From DASSUW01 sp963803335 (GTDB taxonomy: Bacteria > Actinomycetota > Thermoleophilia > Solirubrobacterales > Solirubrobacteraceae), in assembly GCA_963803335.1 (NCBI GenBank), contig CAWDME010000012.1, positions 620,001 through 684,000 of the forward strand: a DNA stretch of 64,000 bases. The letters run 5' to 3'. Below are positions 7,562 to 14,164 of the stretch, in pieces. The position numbers and the translations under genes are program-made. How positions within the stretch are numbered: position 1 is the stretch's first letter; each line of letters opens with the position of its first letter. The notes beneath the pieces are model-generated. The model did not search any database and was not told the DNA's origin. It saw only the letters and a list, made by a program, of their open reading frames with translations.

Positions 7562-8055
7562 GCCATCGTGAGGAACCAGTGTCGACCCGTGATCTCGCGT
7601 CGACGCCGCCCGAAGACACCGCCCGCACGACCGATCAGCGCGACGAACTCAACACCGAGCCCGGCGAGGGCGCTGTCGCCACCGCCGATCAGCCTGGCGC
7701 GACCGCGGAGCGCGGCGACGTCGCGGCAGACGCGCCGGTCGAACACGGCCAGCGGGAGGCCACCGACGAGCGCGGCGACGATGACACCGCCGCGCTGCTA
7801 CCGGACGATCAGGGCAGCGAGTTCCACGGACGCTGGGAGTCGATTCAGACGACCTTCGTCGATGACCCGCGCAACGCGGTCGAGAACGCCGACGCGTTGG
7901 TCGCGGAGCTGATGCAGCGCCTGGCCGACGGGTTCGCGCGCGAGCGCGAGCGCCTCGAAGGGCAGTGGAGCCGCGGCGAAGATGTGTCCACCGAGGATCT
8001 GCGCGTGGCGCTGCAGCGCTATCGGTCGTTCTTCCGCCGGCTGCTCTCGGCCTAA
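7558..8055 (+). CDS. Acidic soluble paralogue of the preceding membrane protein
   Basis: The 165-residue product starts at ATG 7558, overlapping the upstream stop by four bases. Residues 1-85 are disordered and Glu/Thr/Asp-rich. Residues 90-165 repeat the core of the upstream protein: GRWESIQTTFVDDPRNAVEN (compare ERWRAAQRTFVDQPSVAVAE) and STEDLRVALQRYRSFFRRLL (compare DTEDLRQALVHFRSLFEQLL). The pair is therefore an ancient duplication, one copy membrane-bound and one soluble. The function is unknown; co-translation suggests a complex. A strong GC hairpin follows the stop. Confidence 0.75.
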   Translation: MSHREEPVSTRDLASTPPEDTARTTDQRDELNTEPGEGAVATADQPGATAERGDVAADAPVEHGQREATDERGDDDTAALLPDDQGSEFHGRWESIQTTFVDDPRNAVENADALVAELMQRLADGFARERERLEGQWSRGEDVSTEDLRVALQRYRSFFRRLLSA

Positions 8056-8067
8056 CCGACGCGACAC

Positions 8068-8090
8068 GGGGGCCGCGGTCCGCGGCCCCC
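8068..8090 (+). terminator. GC-rich hairpin terminator after the 6995-8055 pair
   Basis: GGGGGCCGCG, loop GTC, CGCGGCCCCC forms a perfect 10-bp stem starting 13 bases after the stop at 8055. Only TT follows instead of a U-tract, which is usual in high-GC actinobacteria. It is the most likely end of the two-gene transcript. Confidence 0.65.
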
Positions 8091-8152
8091 TTGCCCGCAT
8101 CCGACGCGGCTGCGTGAATCGTCAACCCGTCGGTCCGAGCGCCGTCGATTCC

Positions 8153-8181
8153 CCCTGGAAACGGTGTTGCCGTTTCCAGGG
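8153..8181 (-). terminator. Orphan 12-bp hairpin; one arm recurs beside a tRNA-His remnant at 14.0 kb
   Basis: CCCTGGAAACGG, loop TGTTG, CCGTTTCCAGGG is a perfect 12-bp stem. Read on the minus strand it starts GTAGAAGTCCCTGGAAA, the same 17 bases that directly follow the tRNA-His 3' half at 13997-14013. It is therefore best read as the displaced terminator of a tRNA gene whose other part now lies 5.8 kb away. The stem and the 17-bp match are seen; the history is inferred. Confidence 0.5.
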
Positions 8182-8189
8182 ACTTCTAC
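8173..8189 (+). repeat. 17-bp direct repeat, left copy (partner 13997-14013)
   Basis: TTTCCAGGGACTTCTAC is identical, in the same orientation, to 13997-14013. The two copies bracket 5.8 kb carrying the DUF7218-like, STAS, TetR-SpoIIE and envelope-operon genes. A 17-bp identity is unlikely by chance in 64 kb. Between 8190 and 8450 I see no gene. Confidence 0.55.
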
Positions 8190-8450
8190 CGCGACGCCCA
8201 CGCCCTGGCCGCCGGGACTCTCCCTCGTCGGCGCGGCTCGACGTCGCCTAGCTGCGCGACAAGCTCAGCGCGGCCGATCCGTGACTCGTCGACGATCCAT
8301 GACCACCTCCGTGTACTCGTGGCCGGCTCGGGTCGCCCGTGACCCTTGCCCTACACACGGAGAATTCCCATCGGCTTGCTCTCACCTCCGTAGGTGTCAG
8401 ACGATGAACGCTCAGATCATTGGTGCGGCCCGTTCGGGTAGCCCAGCGAC

Positions 8451-8687
8451 ATGGCAAAAGATCACGGCTCCAGCGTCAAAGACGACAAGCAATACGAGGG
8501 CCTGCGCAAGAAGGGCATGAGCAAGAGCCGGGCGGCGGCGATCTCCAACTCGGAGGGCTCGTCGAGCCGCGGTGGCAAGAAGTCCGGCTCAGGCGGGGCC
8601 AGCAAGAGCAGCAGCAAGCAGGGCGGCACGACGCAGCAGAAGAAGGCGGCCGGCCGCAAGGGCGGCAAGGCCGCCGCGAGCAAGTAG
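8451..8687 (+). CDS. Small basic DUF7218-like protein
   Basis: This 78-residue protein starts at ATG 8451. The N-terminal half, MAKDHGSSVKDDKQYEGLRK followed by KGMSKSRAAAISNSEG, is the conserved core I associate with the DUF7218 family. The C-terminal half is a Ser/Gly/Lys-rich tail ending QQKKAAGRKGGKAAASK, similar to the tails of basic nucleic-acid-binding proteins. Function is unknown. A truncated second copy of the tail lies at 13750-13890, near the other end of the bracketed segment. The stop is four bases before the STAS start, so the two are probably one transcript. Confidence 0.75.
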   Translation: MAKDHGSSVKDDKQYEGLRKKGMSKSRAAAISNSEGSSSRGGKKSGSGGASKSSSKQGGTTQQKKAAGRKGGKAAASK

Positions 8688-8691
8688 TGAC

Positions 8692-9024
8692 ATGAGCATC
8701 GCGACCGATCCCGCATCCAGAGTCATCGCCGTCCGCGGATCGCTCGACCTCGCGACCGCTCCGGAGCTTTGCGCCGAGATCGAGCGCCTGGCGGCAGCTG
8801 AAGGCGAGCGTATCGTCGTCGACCTGCAGGCAGTGGAATCCGCCGACTCTACGGGCCTGCGAGCACTGGTCGGCGCGACCCAGGAAGCCGCGATCCGGAC
8901 CTGCCGACTCGTCGTGGCGATCGCACCCGGGAGCGGCCTCGACCGCCTCCTCACCCTCAGCGGCATGCGCGAGTTCCTCCACGTCGCCACCGCCGCGCCA
9001 GCCGCGCTCGCGGCCGACGGCTAA
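8692..9024 (+). CDS. STAS-domain anti-sigma factor antagonist
   Basis: This 110-residue single STAS domain starts at ATG 8692. Its motifs are VIAVRGSLDLATAPELCAEI, RIVVDLQAVESADSTGLRAL with the phosphorylatable Ser in ADSTGL, and GSGLDRLLTLSGMREFLHVA. The length and order match RsbV/SpoIIAA proteins. No kinase is adjacent, but a SpoIIE-type phosphatase, which dephosphorylates such antagonists in known systems, is encoded convergently at 9397-10776. That suggests a local phosphatase-antagonist pair. Confidence 0.88.
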   Translation: MSIATDPASRVIAVRGSLDLATAPELCAEIERLAAAEGERIVVDLQAVESADSTGLRALVGATQEAAIRTCRLVVAIAPGSGLDRLLTLSGMREFLHVATAAPAALAADG

Positions 9025-9396
9025 CGGTCGGGCTCCCGGCCGCCGGGTAGCACCGCGGCGCCCACATCCACATCGAAGGAGCATGCCCGACTGCGGCAAC
9101 GGCGAGTACGAGACGATCAGCGGCGGCGACGCAGCCGCCGATCCATATCCGGAGTCGAACTGATGGCCGATCTCACTCCGCTCGACGAGAAGCTCGGCGA
9201 AGTCCTCGGACGAGCCCCGACGACCCTCGCCCACAGCATCTGTCGTTCCCCGTCGACCCGAGGTGTCGTCGATCCCGGGAAGCGGTGTGGCGATGGCCGC
9301 GGTCATCAGCATGGCTGCCGGTCCCTGCCGACCACGGCCGAACCACGGGTATTTGAAGGGCGGGTTGCGCGACGACGTCATTCGGGGGGCTTGATG
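9025..9396. other. Spacer with a probable N-terminal gene remnant (9163-9216)
   Basis: An ATG at 9163 opens MADLTPLDEKLGEVLG, an N-terminus that I recall from a conserved actinobacterial protein family, but the similarity stops abruptly after 9210 and the frame continues as an unrelated Arg-rich reading. A 26-codon frame (9083-9163) ends in TGATG at that ATG. Its ribosome binding site AAGGAG lies only one base from its start, so I doubt it is translated. I read the stretch as gene debris at the 3' end of the phosphatase gene. Confidence 0.35.
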
Positions 9397-10776
9397 TCAC
9401 TCGGCGGCGAGGCAGACGACCGTCGCGTCGTCCGTGAGCGCCTCGACGCTCGCATCGAGAACAGCTCGGTGGACCTTGCGCACCGTGTCCGCCGCTGAGC
9501 CGTCCTCGGCGAGGAGTGCCGCCTCGGCGACCTGGTCGTGTCCAAGGCCGGCTCGCCCGTCGCCGTCCGTGATTACGCCATCGGAGCAGATGATCAGCCG
9601 GTCTCCCGGCTCGAGGGTCGTCACGAGCTCGGAGGGTCGCGGGCTCGCGCGGCCGCCGAGTCCGCGCCTGATCGGCGCGTCGAGGCGTTCGACCGAGCGG
9701 TCGGCGCGGACCACGACGGGCGTGACGTGCCCGCAGTTGGCGATCTCGAGCCTGAACGTCGCGGGATCCCAGCGCGCGATGATCGCGGTCATCTCGGCCA
9801 GCGGGCCGGGCATCTGCCGCAGCGTGCGATGCATCAGCATCAGCGCGTCGTGCGTGCTGCCGCCGCTGCGCCGGCTGGCGCGCAGCGCCCCGAGCGCGAC
9901 CGCGCTGCTGGCGGCGGCGCGCGTGCTGGGGCCGAGGCCGTCGGCGAGCGTGATCCACACCCCGTCGAGGTTCTCGACGAAGTCGAACCAGTCGCCCGCG
10001 ACCTCGTAGCTGGGGAGCACGTTGCCCGCCAGCTCGCCGCCGCTGATCCTGGAGATGCGGGGCGGGAGCAGGCTCTGCTGGATCTCGGCCGCCGCGAGCG
10101 GCTGCTTGCGCCGCTGCCCGCGCGCGAACGTGTCGGTGTAGCGATCGGCGAGCGTGATGGCGGCCGCAGCCTGGCGCGCGATCTCGGCGAGCGGGCGACG
10201 TGGCCGGCCAAGCGTGAGCATCACGCCCGTCGCGCGCCCGCGCAGCCACAGCGGGACAACCTCGACGCCGCGGCGATGCGCGAGCCCGGCGCGCAGTTCG
10301 GCCAGCCCGGTTGCGTCCAGCTCCGGTCCGATCGCCAGGGGCACCGCGATCCGCTCGGGGAGACGGTCGGGTCCAGCAACGCGCAGGAGATGCGAGCCAT
10401 CGATGTCGACGACGTACAGCGCGAGCGGGACCTCGGCGATGCGCTGCGCCTCGGCCACCAGTTGCTCGGGAAGCAGGGAAGGGGCGACGGCGTCGAAGAC
10501 GTGGATGCCATCGAGCGGCACCGGCGTCTCGCGTCCGAGCCGACCGGCGGGCAGCGGCTGGTCGGCGGTCTCCGCGGTCGCGGGCGGCCGGTATTGCCGG
10601 ACGGCGTCAAGGAGCGAGTCACGGTCCGGGAAGTGCCGGTAGAGCGTGGATCGGGACACGCCGGCGGCCGCCGCGATCTCGGAGGCCGCGGGCGTAGACG
10701 ACTGCTCGAGCAGGCGACGGCTCGCCTCGACGATCCTGCTCCGCGTCCGCTCCGTGCTCGCACGCCGGCCGGTCAT
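9397..10776 (-). CDS. TetR-type DNA-binding domain fused to a SpoIIE/PP2C phosphatase
   Basis: From ATG 10776 the product has 459 residues; a TTG at 10812 would add 12. Residues 9-60 are a TetR-type HTH (ERTRSRIVEASRRLLEQSST, AASEIAAAAGVSRSTLYRHF). Residues 95-212 form a GAF-like sensor module (ALYVVDIDGSHLLRVAGPDR, GVMLTLGRP). Residues 230-459 are a SpoIIE/PP2C phosphatase: AAEIQQSLLPPR, VAGDWFDF with Asp262, LADGLG with Asp279, LIICSDGV and LTDDATVVCLA. SpoIIE-type enzymes normally follow PAS, GAF or membrane sensors, so a DNA-binding head is unusual. The expected substrate is a phosphorylated STAS protein such as the convergent 8692 product. Confidence 0.88.
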   Translation of the reverse strand: MTGRRASTERTRSRIVEASRRLLEQSSTPAASEIAAAAGVSRSTLYRHFPDRDSLLDAVRQYRPPATAETADQPLPAGRLGRETPVPLDGIHVFDAVAPSLLPEQLVAEAQRIAEVPLALYVVDIDGSHLLRVAGPDRLPERIAVPLAIGPELDATGLAELRAGLAHRRGVEVVPLWLRGRATGVMLTLGRPRRPLAEIARQAAAAITLADRYTDTFARGQRRKQPLAAAEIQQSLLPPRISRISGGELAGNVLPSYEVAGDWFDFVENLDGVWITLADGLGPSTRAAASSAVALGALRASRRSGGSTHDALMLMHRTLRQMPGPLAEMTAIIARWDPATFRLEIANCGHVTPVVVRADRSVERLDAPIRRGLGGRASPRPSELVTTLEPGDRLIICSDGVITDGDGRAGLGHDQVAEAALLAEDGSAADTVRKVHRAVLDASVEALTDDATVVCLAAE

Positions 10777-10861
10777 GTTCAGCAGTCGACGCGATCGCGC
10801 GATGAATTGCAAGGGCGGCGCGGACCGCGGCCGTCCGTAGCCGGATCCGCGCCGCGCCTCG

Positions 10862-11368
10862 TCAACGAGCCGTGTACTGGGGTCGCTCGCCGACGTCCTG
10901 GGCGTTCTGCTGCGCGCTGTCCTTGAGCTCCTGCGCGTGCTCCTGCCCGCTTTCCTTGACCGTTTCCTGCGCGCTCTGAGCCGCGTCCTGCGCGACCTGC
11001 TTGCCGCGCTCGACGGCCTCCTGGCCGGTCTCCTTGACCTTGTCCTTGACGTCGTCGGCCACGCCGCCGAACTTCTCGTCCTCCACGCGGGTCGACGGGA
11101 TCAGCATGCCGGCCACGAACCCGACCGCGACCGCGCCGATGGCGAGCCCGAGCGGGTTCTCCTGCGCGACGCTGCGGGCCTGCCGCGCCTTGGCCTTGAC
11201 CTCGCCGCTGTCCGGCGTACCGCCGGCGATGCGGTCCTTGACGCCCACGACGCGGTCCTTCGCCCGCGACTTCACGTCGGCCTTGTAGCCCAGCGCGTCC
11301 ACGGTCTCTGACATCTCCGCGCGCGTCTGCTCTATCTCGGCGCGGATCCGGTCGGGTTCTTGGCCCAT
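10862..11368 (-). CDS. DUF3618-type membrane protein with amphipathic repeats
   Basis: This 168-residue protein starts at ATG 11368, inside the end of the holin-X gene (37-bp overlap). The N-terminus PDRIRAEIEQTRAEMSETVD is the DUF3618 signature. One transmembrane helix, LGLAIGAVAVGFVAGMLI, lies near 92-110. The C-terminal third is an 11-residue-type amphipathic repeat (VKDKVKETGQEAVERGKQVA, AQETVKESGQEHAQEL) like LEA and apolipoprotein-type helices. It is the last gene of a five-gene envelope operon. Membrane or desiccation protection is a plausible but unproven role. Confidence 0.85.
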   Translation of the reverse strand: MGQEPDRIRAEIEQTRAEMSETVDALGYKADVKSRAKDRVVGVKDRIAGGTPDSGEVKAKARQARSVAQENPLGLAIGAVAVGFVAGMLIPSTRVEDEKFGGVADDVKDKVKETGQEAVERGKQVAQDAAQSAQETVKESGQEHAQELKDSAQQNAQDVGERPQYTAR

Positions 11369-11754
11369 TGGATGTCCTCCTTCACGGTCTCGACGGTCTG
11401 AGGGGCCGGCGGCGTCGCCCTCTGCAGCGACGTCTGGCCGGCCTTGGCAAGCACGAGGGCGACGATCGCCCACAGTGCCATCACGATCAGCGCGGCGACC
11501 CACGTCGCCATCGCCTTGTCCAGCAGCGCGACCAGCCCGGCGGTCAGCGCGCCGAGCGCGAGCAGCCCGGCGATCGCGGCGCCGCCCAGCATGCCGACGC
11601 CCTTGCCGGCCAGCTTGCCCTTCTGCTGGATCTCGGCGCGAGCGAGCTCGATCTCCTGGCGCACCAGCGTGGACGTCTGCGACGAGAGGTCCTTGACCAG
11701 CTCGCCGATCGGACGCTCGCGCGCGTCGGTGGTGGCGTTCACGGCATCGGCCAT
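11332..11754 (-). CDS. Holin-X/phage-holin superfamily III-like membrane protein
   Basis: This 140-residue protein has an amphipathic N-terminus (IGELVKDLSSQTSTLVRQEI, ELARAEIQQKGK) and two adjacent transmembrane helices at about 52-74 and 82-105. That is the layout of the actinobacterial putative holin-X family (PF07332). Despite the name, these are chromosomal envelope proteins that travel with DUF3618 and YihY genes. The start at 11754 is three bases from the preceding stop, and the 3' end overlaps the DUF3618 gene by 37 bp, so translation is coupled. Confidence 0.85.
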   Translation of the reverse strand: MADAVNATTDARERPIGELVKDLSSQTSTLVRQEIELARAEIQQKGKLAGKGVGMLGGAAIAGLLALGALTAGLVALLDKAMATWVAALIVMALWAIVALVLAKAGQTSLQRATPPAPQTVETVKEDIQWAKNPTGSAPR

Positions 11755-11757
11755 GGC

Positions 11758-12252
11758 TCAGCGACTCGTGTCGAACGCCGGCGGCGTGGTCGGGACGACC
11801 GGGGCGATCGGCTCGCGCGGCGGCACGCTCGCGCGCCTCTCGTAGCGGTCGATCGACGAGGCCTTGAGGAAACGCGAGGCCACGAGACCGATGGCCACGC
11901 CACCGGCGATCACGGCCCACGGCTGCCGGCGCCCGAAGTCCTCGACGTCGCCGAGGATGCGATCGGCGTCGCTCTCCTTGAGATAGCTCCCGAGCCGCTC
12001 GGCGCGATCGGCCGCCTGCTCGGCGAGTTTCGCCGGCTGGTCCTTGCCCTGCTCGCGCAGGGACTGGCTCACCGCGCGCACGTCGGACGCAATGCCGCCG
12101 ACGCGGTGGCCGGCCTCGGTTGACCGCTGGTCGACCTGGGACCGCACCTGGGAGCCGGCCTTGGCCTTCGCCTGCCCCGCCGCCTCCTGCGCCTTCTCCT
12201 TGGCCTGGTCGGTGGTGGATGACTCGGTGGGTGAGTCGTAGATCTGGGTCAT
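11758..12252 (-). CDS. Coiled-coil single-span membrane protein
   Basis: The product has 164 residues from ATG 12252, with GAGAGG upstream. The first 60 residues form an Ala/Lys/Glu helix (TDQAKEKAQEAAGQAKAKAG) of LEA-like composition. It is followed by VRAVSQSLREQGKDQPAKLA and one transmembrane segment, WAVIAGGVAIGLVASRFL, near 114-131. It resembles the N-terminal half of hypothetical proteins encoded beside holin-X and DUF3618 genes. It has no catalytic motif and probably works with its two downstream neighbours at the membrane. Confidence 0.75.
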   Translation of the reverse strand: MTQIYDSPTESSTTDQAKEKAQEAAGQAKAKAGSQVRSQVDQRSTEAGHRVGGIASDVRAVSQSLREQGKDQPAKLAEQAADRAERLGSYLKESDADRILGDVEDFGRRQPWAVIAGGVAIGLVASRFLKASSIDRYERRASVPPREPIAPVVPTTPPAFDTSR

Positions 12253-12283
12253 CACATGTGCCTCTCTGTCATGGGGTGACGGC

Positions 12284-12472
12284 TCACAGTCCGGGGATTC
12301 CGCCGCCGAACTTGGAGAGCAGGTCCTGGGGATCGATGCCGAACTTCGCGAGCAGGCCGGAGTCGCGCTCGGGGTCGACCTGGTCGGGCAGCTCCTCGCG
12401 AGCCGGCTCGACCTGGTCGTCCTTGCCCTGCTGCTGAAGCAGCTCGAGGATCTTGTCCTTCGGGATTTCCAT
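12284..12472 (-). CDS. Small conserved acidic protein
   Basis: This 62-residue protein starts at ATG 12472; a GTG at 12484 would add four residues. It reads MEIPKDKILELLQQQGKDDQ, then ELPDQVDPERD, and ends in LLAKFGIDPQDLLSKFGGG. I recognise this as a short conserved actinobacterial hypothetical with a C-terminal LLxKFG repeat. No function is known. It sits between YihY and the coiled-coil protein in the same orientation with short gaps. Confidence 0.7.
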   Translation of the reverse strand: MEIPKDKILELLQQQGKDDQVEPAREELPDQVDPERDSGLLAKFGIDPQDLLSKFGGGIPGL

Positions 12473-12509
12473 GGGGAACCTCACGTGTGTCGATGGTTCG
12501 GTGGGTGGT

Positions 12510-13505
12510 TCAGGCGGTGCGCGTGCGCCGCTTGGCCTTCGGTTCAGAGCGCTCGTCGAGCTGCAGCTCTCGCTCGGCGCCGGGCGTGCCGGCCTGGAGC
12601 TGGTGCGACCGCTCGCGCTCGGCGTTCAGCTCCGCGCCGAGCAGGATCGCCACGTTCGTGAGCCAGGCCCAGACGAGGAAGATCACGACCCCGCCGAGCG
12701 CGCCGTACGTCTTGTCGTACGAGCCGAAGTTCGCCACGTAGAACGCGAACGCCGCGGACGCGACGAGCCAGACGACCACCGCGACGGCGGCGCCGGGCAG
12801 GATCGACTTCACGCCGCGCAGCTTCGCGTTGGGCGACGCGTAGTACAGGAGCGTGATCATCACCACGACGACGGCGAGCAGCACCGGCCACTTGGCGATG
12901 TCCCACGCCGTGACCGCCGCCGAACCGACGCCCACGGCGGACCCGACCGCCTCGGCAAGCGGGCCGGTCAGGACGAGCGCGACCAGCACGAGCGCGAGCA
13001 GCAGCACCAGGGCGAGCGTCACGACCATCTGTAGCGGGCGCAGCTTCACGATCGAGCGCCCTTCCTCGACCTCGTAGATCACGTTCGCCGCACGCATGAA
13101 CGCGCCGACGTAGCCCGACGCCGTCCACAGCGCGGCGGCGATGCCGACGACGAGCATGATCCCCGCCGTCCCGCTGCTCTTCGTGATGGTCTCGATCGGG
13201 CCCTTGAACGTCTCGACCGCCGACGCGGGACCGACGGAGCTCACGACGTCCGTGAGCGCCTTCGTGATGCGGGCGGGGTCGAAGACGAGCCCGACGATCG
13301 AGACCAGCGCGATCAGCGCGGGGAAGATCGAGAGCACGCCGTAGTAGGTCAGCGCCGCGGCCCGGTCGGTGAGCTCGTCCTCCTTGAACTCGGCAAACGT
13401 GCGCTTCAGTGTCTGCCAGGTCGAACCCTTGCGGGCGTGCGCAGGCCCTTCAGGGACGCGGCCGGAACGCTTCTCCCGGCTGTCCCGTTCAAACCGCGCG
13501 TTCAT
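12510..13505 (-). CDS. YihY/BrkB-family inner membrane protein
   Basis: This 331-residue protein starts at ATG 13505. The N-terminal FKEDELTDRAAALTYYGVLS and the six hydrophobic segments up to residue 290 are the YihY/virulence factor BrkB (UPF0761) pattern, with GSYDKTYGALGGVVIFLVWA before the last helix. The cytoplasmic C-terminus is basic (EPKAKRRTRTA). The molecular role of the family is still unsettled; despite an old label it is not RNase BN. It heads the envelope operon and is preceded by a nine-codon leader frame joined by ATGA. Confidence 0.9.
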   Translation of the reverse strand: MNARFERDSREKRSGRVPEGPAHARKGSTWQTLKRTFAEFKEDELTDRAAALTYYGVLSIFPALIALVSIVGLVFDPARITKALTDVVSSVGPASAVETFKGPIETITKSSGTAGIMLVVGIAAALWTASGYVGAFMRAANVIYEVEEGRSIVKLRPLQMVVTLALVLLLALVLVALVLTGPLAEAVGSAVGVGSAAVTAWDIAKWPVLLAVVVVMITLLYYASPNAKLRGVKSILPGAAVAVVVWLVASAAFAFYVANFGSYDKTYGALGGVVIFLVWAWLTNVAILLGAELNAERERSHQLQAGTPGAERELQLDERSEPKAKRRTRTA

Positions 13506-13531
13506 GCGCGGTCCTTCTGGATGGCGTTCAT
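13502..13531 (-). CDS. Nine-codon leader frame ahead of YihY
   Basis: ATG 13531 follows an almost ideal AGGAGG site with five bases between, and encodes MNAIQKDRA before a TGA that overlaps the YihY ATG (ATGA at 13502-13505). The placement suggests a translational leader that feeds ribosomes to YihY, but YihY also has its own AAGGA. The peptide has no attenuator-like codon run. Confidence 0.35.
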   Translation of the reverse strand: MNAIQKDRA

Positions 13532-13749
13532 TCGGTTTCCTCCTGGGGTCGAATCAGGCGCTACCCCCGTGCCGCTCAGCATCAATCTGGACCGTCGCGC
13601 GAGAGCTCCGTATTGGGACACATTGCGGAGAGAAGTCGTGCAATACGCTCGGTTGGCGGGACACCTGGCGCCGGGCTCGCCACGCACGGCTCGAGCCGCG
13701 TGCCGCGAAAACGCTTGGTGCGATCAACACGCACTTCTGGCGTGACTGA

Positions 13750-13890
13750 CCACCAAGGCTTCAGCCGGCCACGACGATCTCGGGCGGCGGCACCAGCAGT
13801 AGCCAAAGCAGCAAGAGCAGCGGCAGCGGAGGCAACCGCGCCCAGCAGAAGGCAGCCGGCCGCAAGGGTGGCAAGAAGTCCAACAGCTGA
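13750..13890 (+). pseudogene. 3' remnant of a second DUF7218-like gene
   Basis: The frame closing at TGA 13890 ends QQKAAGRKGGKKSNS, preceded by SSKSSGSGGNRA. It matches the tail of the intact protein at 8451-8687 (QQKKAAGRKGGKAAASK). Upstream, an in-frame TGA at 13747 and no MAKDHG-like start mean only the C-terminal half survives. It lies about 105 bp from the 17-bp repeat copy at 13997. Confidence 0.65.
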
Positions 13891-13996
13891 GGTGTGCTTC
13901 CGCGCTTTGGTGTACGCGCGCTCGTGGGTTGGGACGGACGCCGCGCGCGATCGGCGCATGAAGCTGCTCGCCGCCGCGAGGCTCGATTGGTCGCGA

Positions 13997-14077
13997 TTTC
14001 CAGGGACTTCTACGAGTGAGCGACGGGACTCGAACCTGCGGCCGCCGGGACCACAACCCGGCAAATCCGGCTGTACA
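13997..14077 (-). repeat. tRNA-His 3'-half remnant plus terminator fragment (attachment-site-like), copy A
   Basis: On the minus strand 14061-14016 reads as an anticodon arm CCGGG-TTGTGGT-CCCGG (anticodon GTG, His), a T-arm with GGTTCGAGTCC and the acceptor strand CGCTCAC. There is no D-arm or 5' acceptor half, so it is not a functional tRNA. One T-stem pair is mismatched. It is followed on the same strand by GTAGAAGTCCCTGGAAA, which recurs at 8189-8173, and preceded by TGTACAGCCGGATTTG, shared with copy B at 29529. This is the expected appearance of an att core left by a tRNA-targeting integrase. Confidence 0.7.
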
Positions 14078-14078
14078 T

Positions 14079-14098
14079 GGACCCCGTTTTGGACCCCG
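14079..14098 (+). repeat. GGACCCCG tandem pair, copy 2
   Basis: GGACCCCGTTTTGGACCCCG holds two identical octamers with starts 12 bp apart, one base away from the tRNA-His remnant. It is the best-preserved copy of the motif found at 6836, 29448, 29591 and 29656. Confidence 0.6.
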
Positions 14099-14164
14099 CC
14101 GAGTTGTGCCGTGGTCGTCAAGCCGCCGGCGAGCGAACGGTGGCCGACGAGATCTGTTCCAGAC

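Noticed and set aside
9083..9163. 26-codon frame ending in TGATG at a second start
   Set aside because: Its AAGGAG is one base from the ATG, too close to work, and the downstream frame is a fragment; I note it only inside the spacer entry.
12510..13505. YihY as RNase BN
   Set aside because: The old name came from a misassignment; the protein is a multi-span membrane protein without nuclease motifs.
14016..14061. Intact tRNA-His gene
   Set aside because: Only the anticodon arm, T-arm and 3' acceptor strand are present; D-arm and 5' acceptor strand are missing and a T-stem pair is broken.
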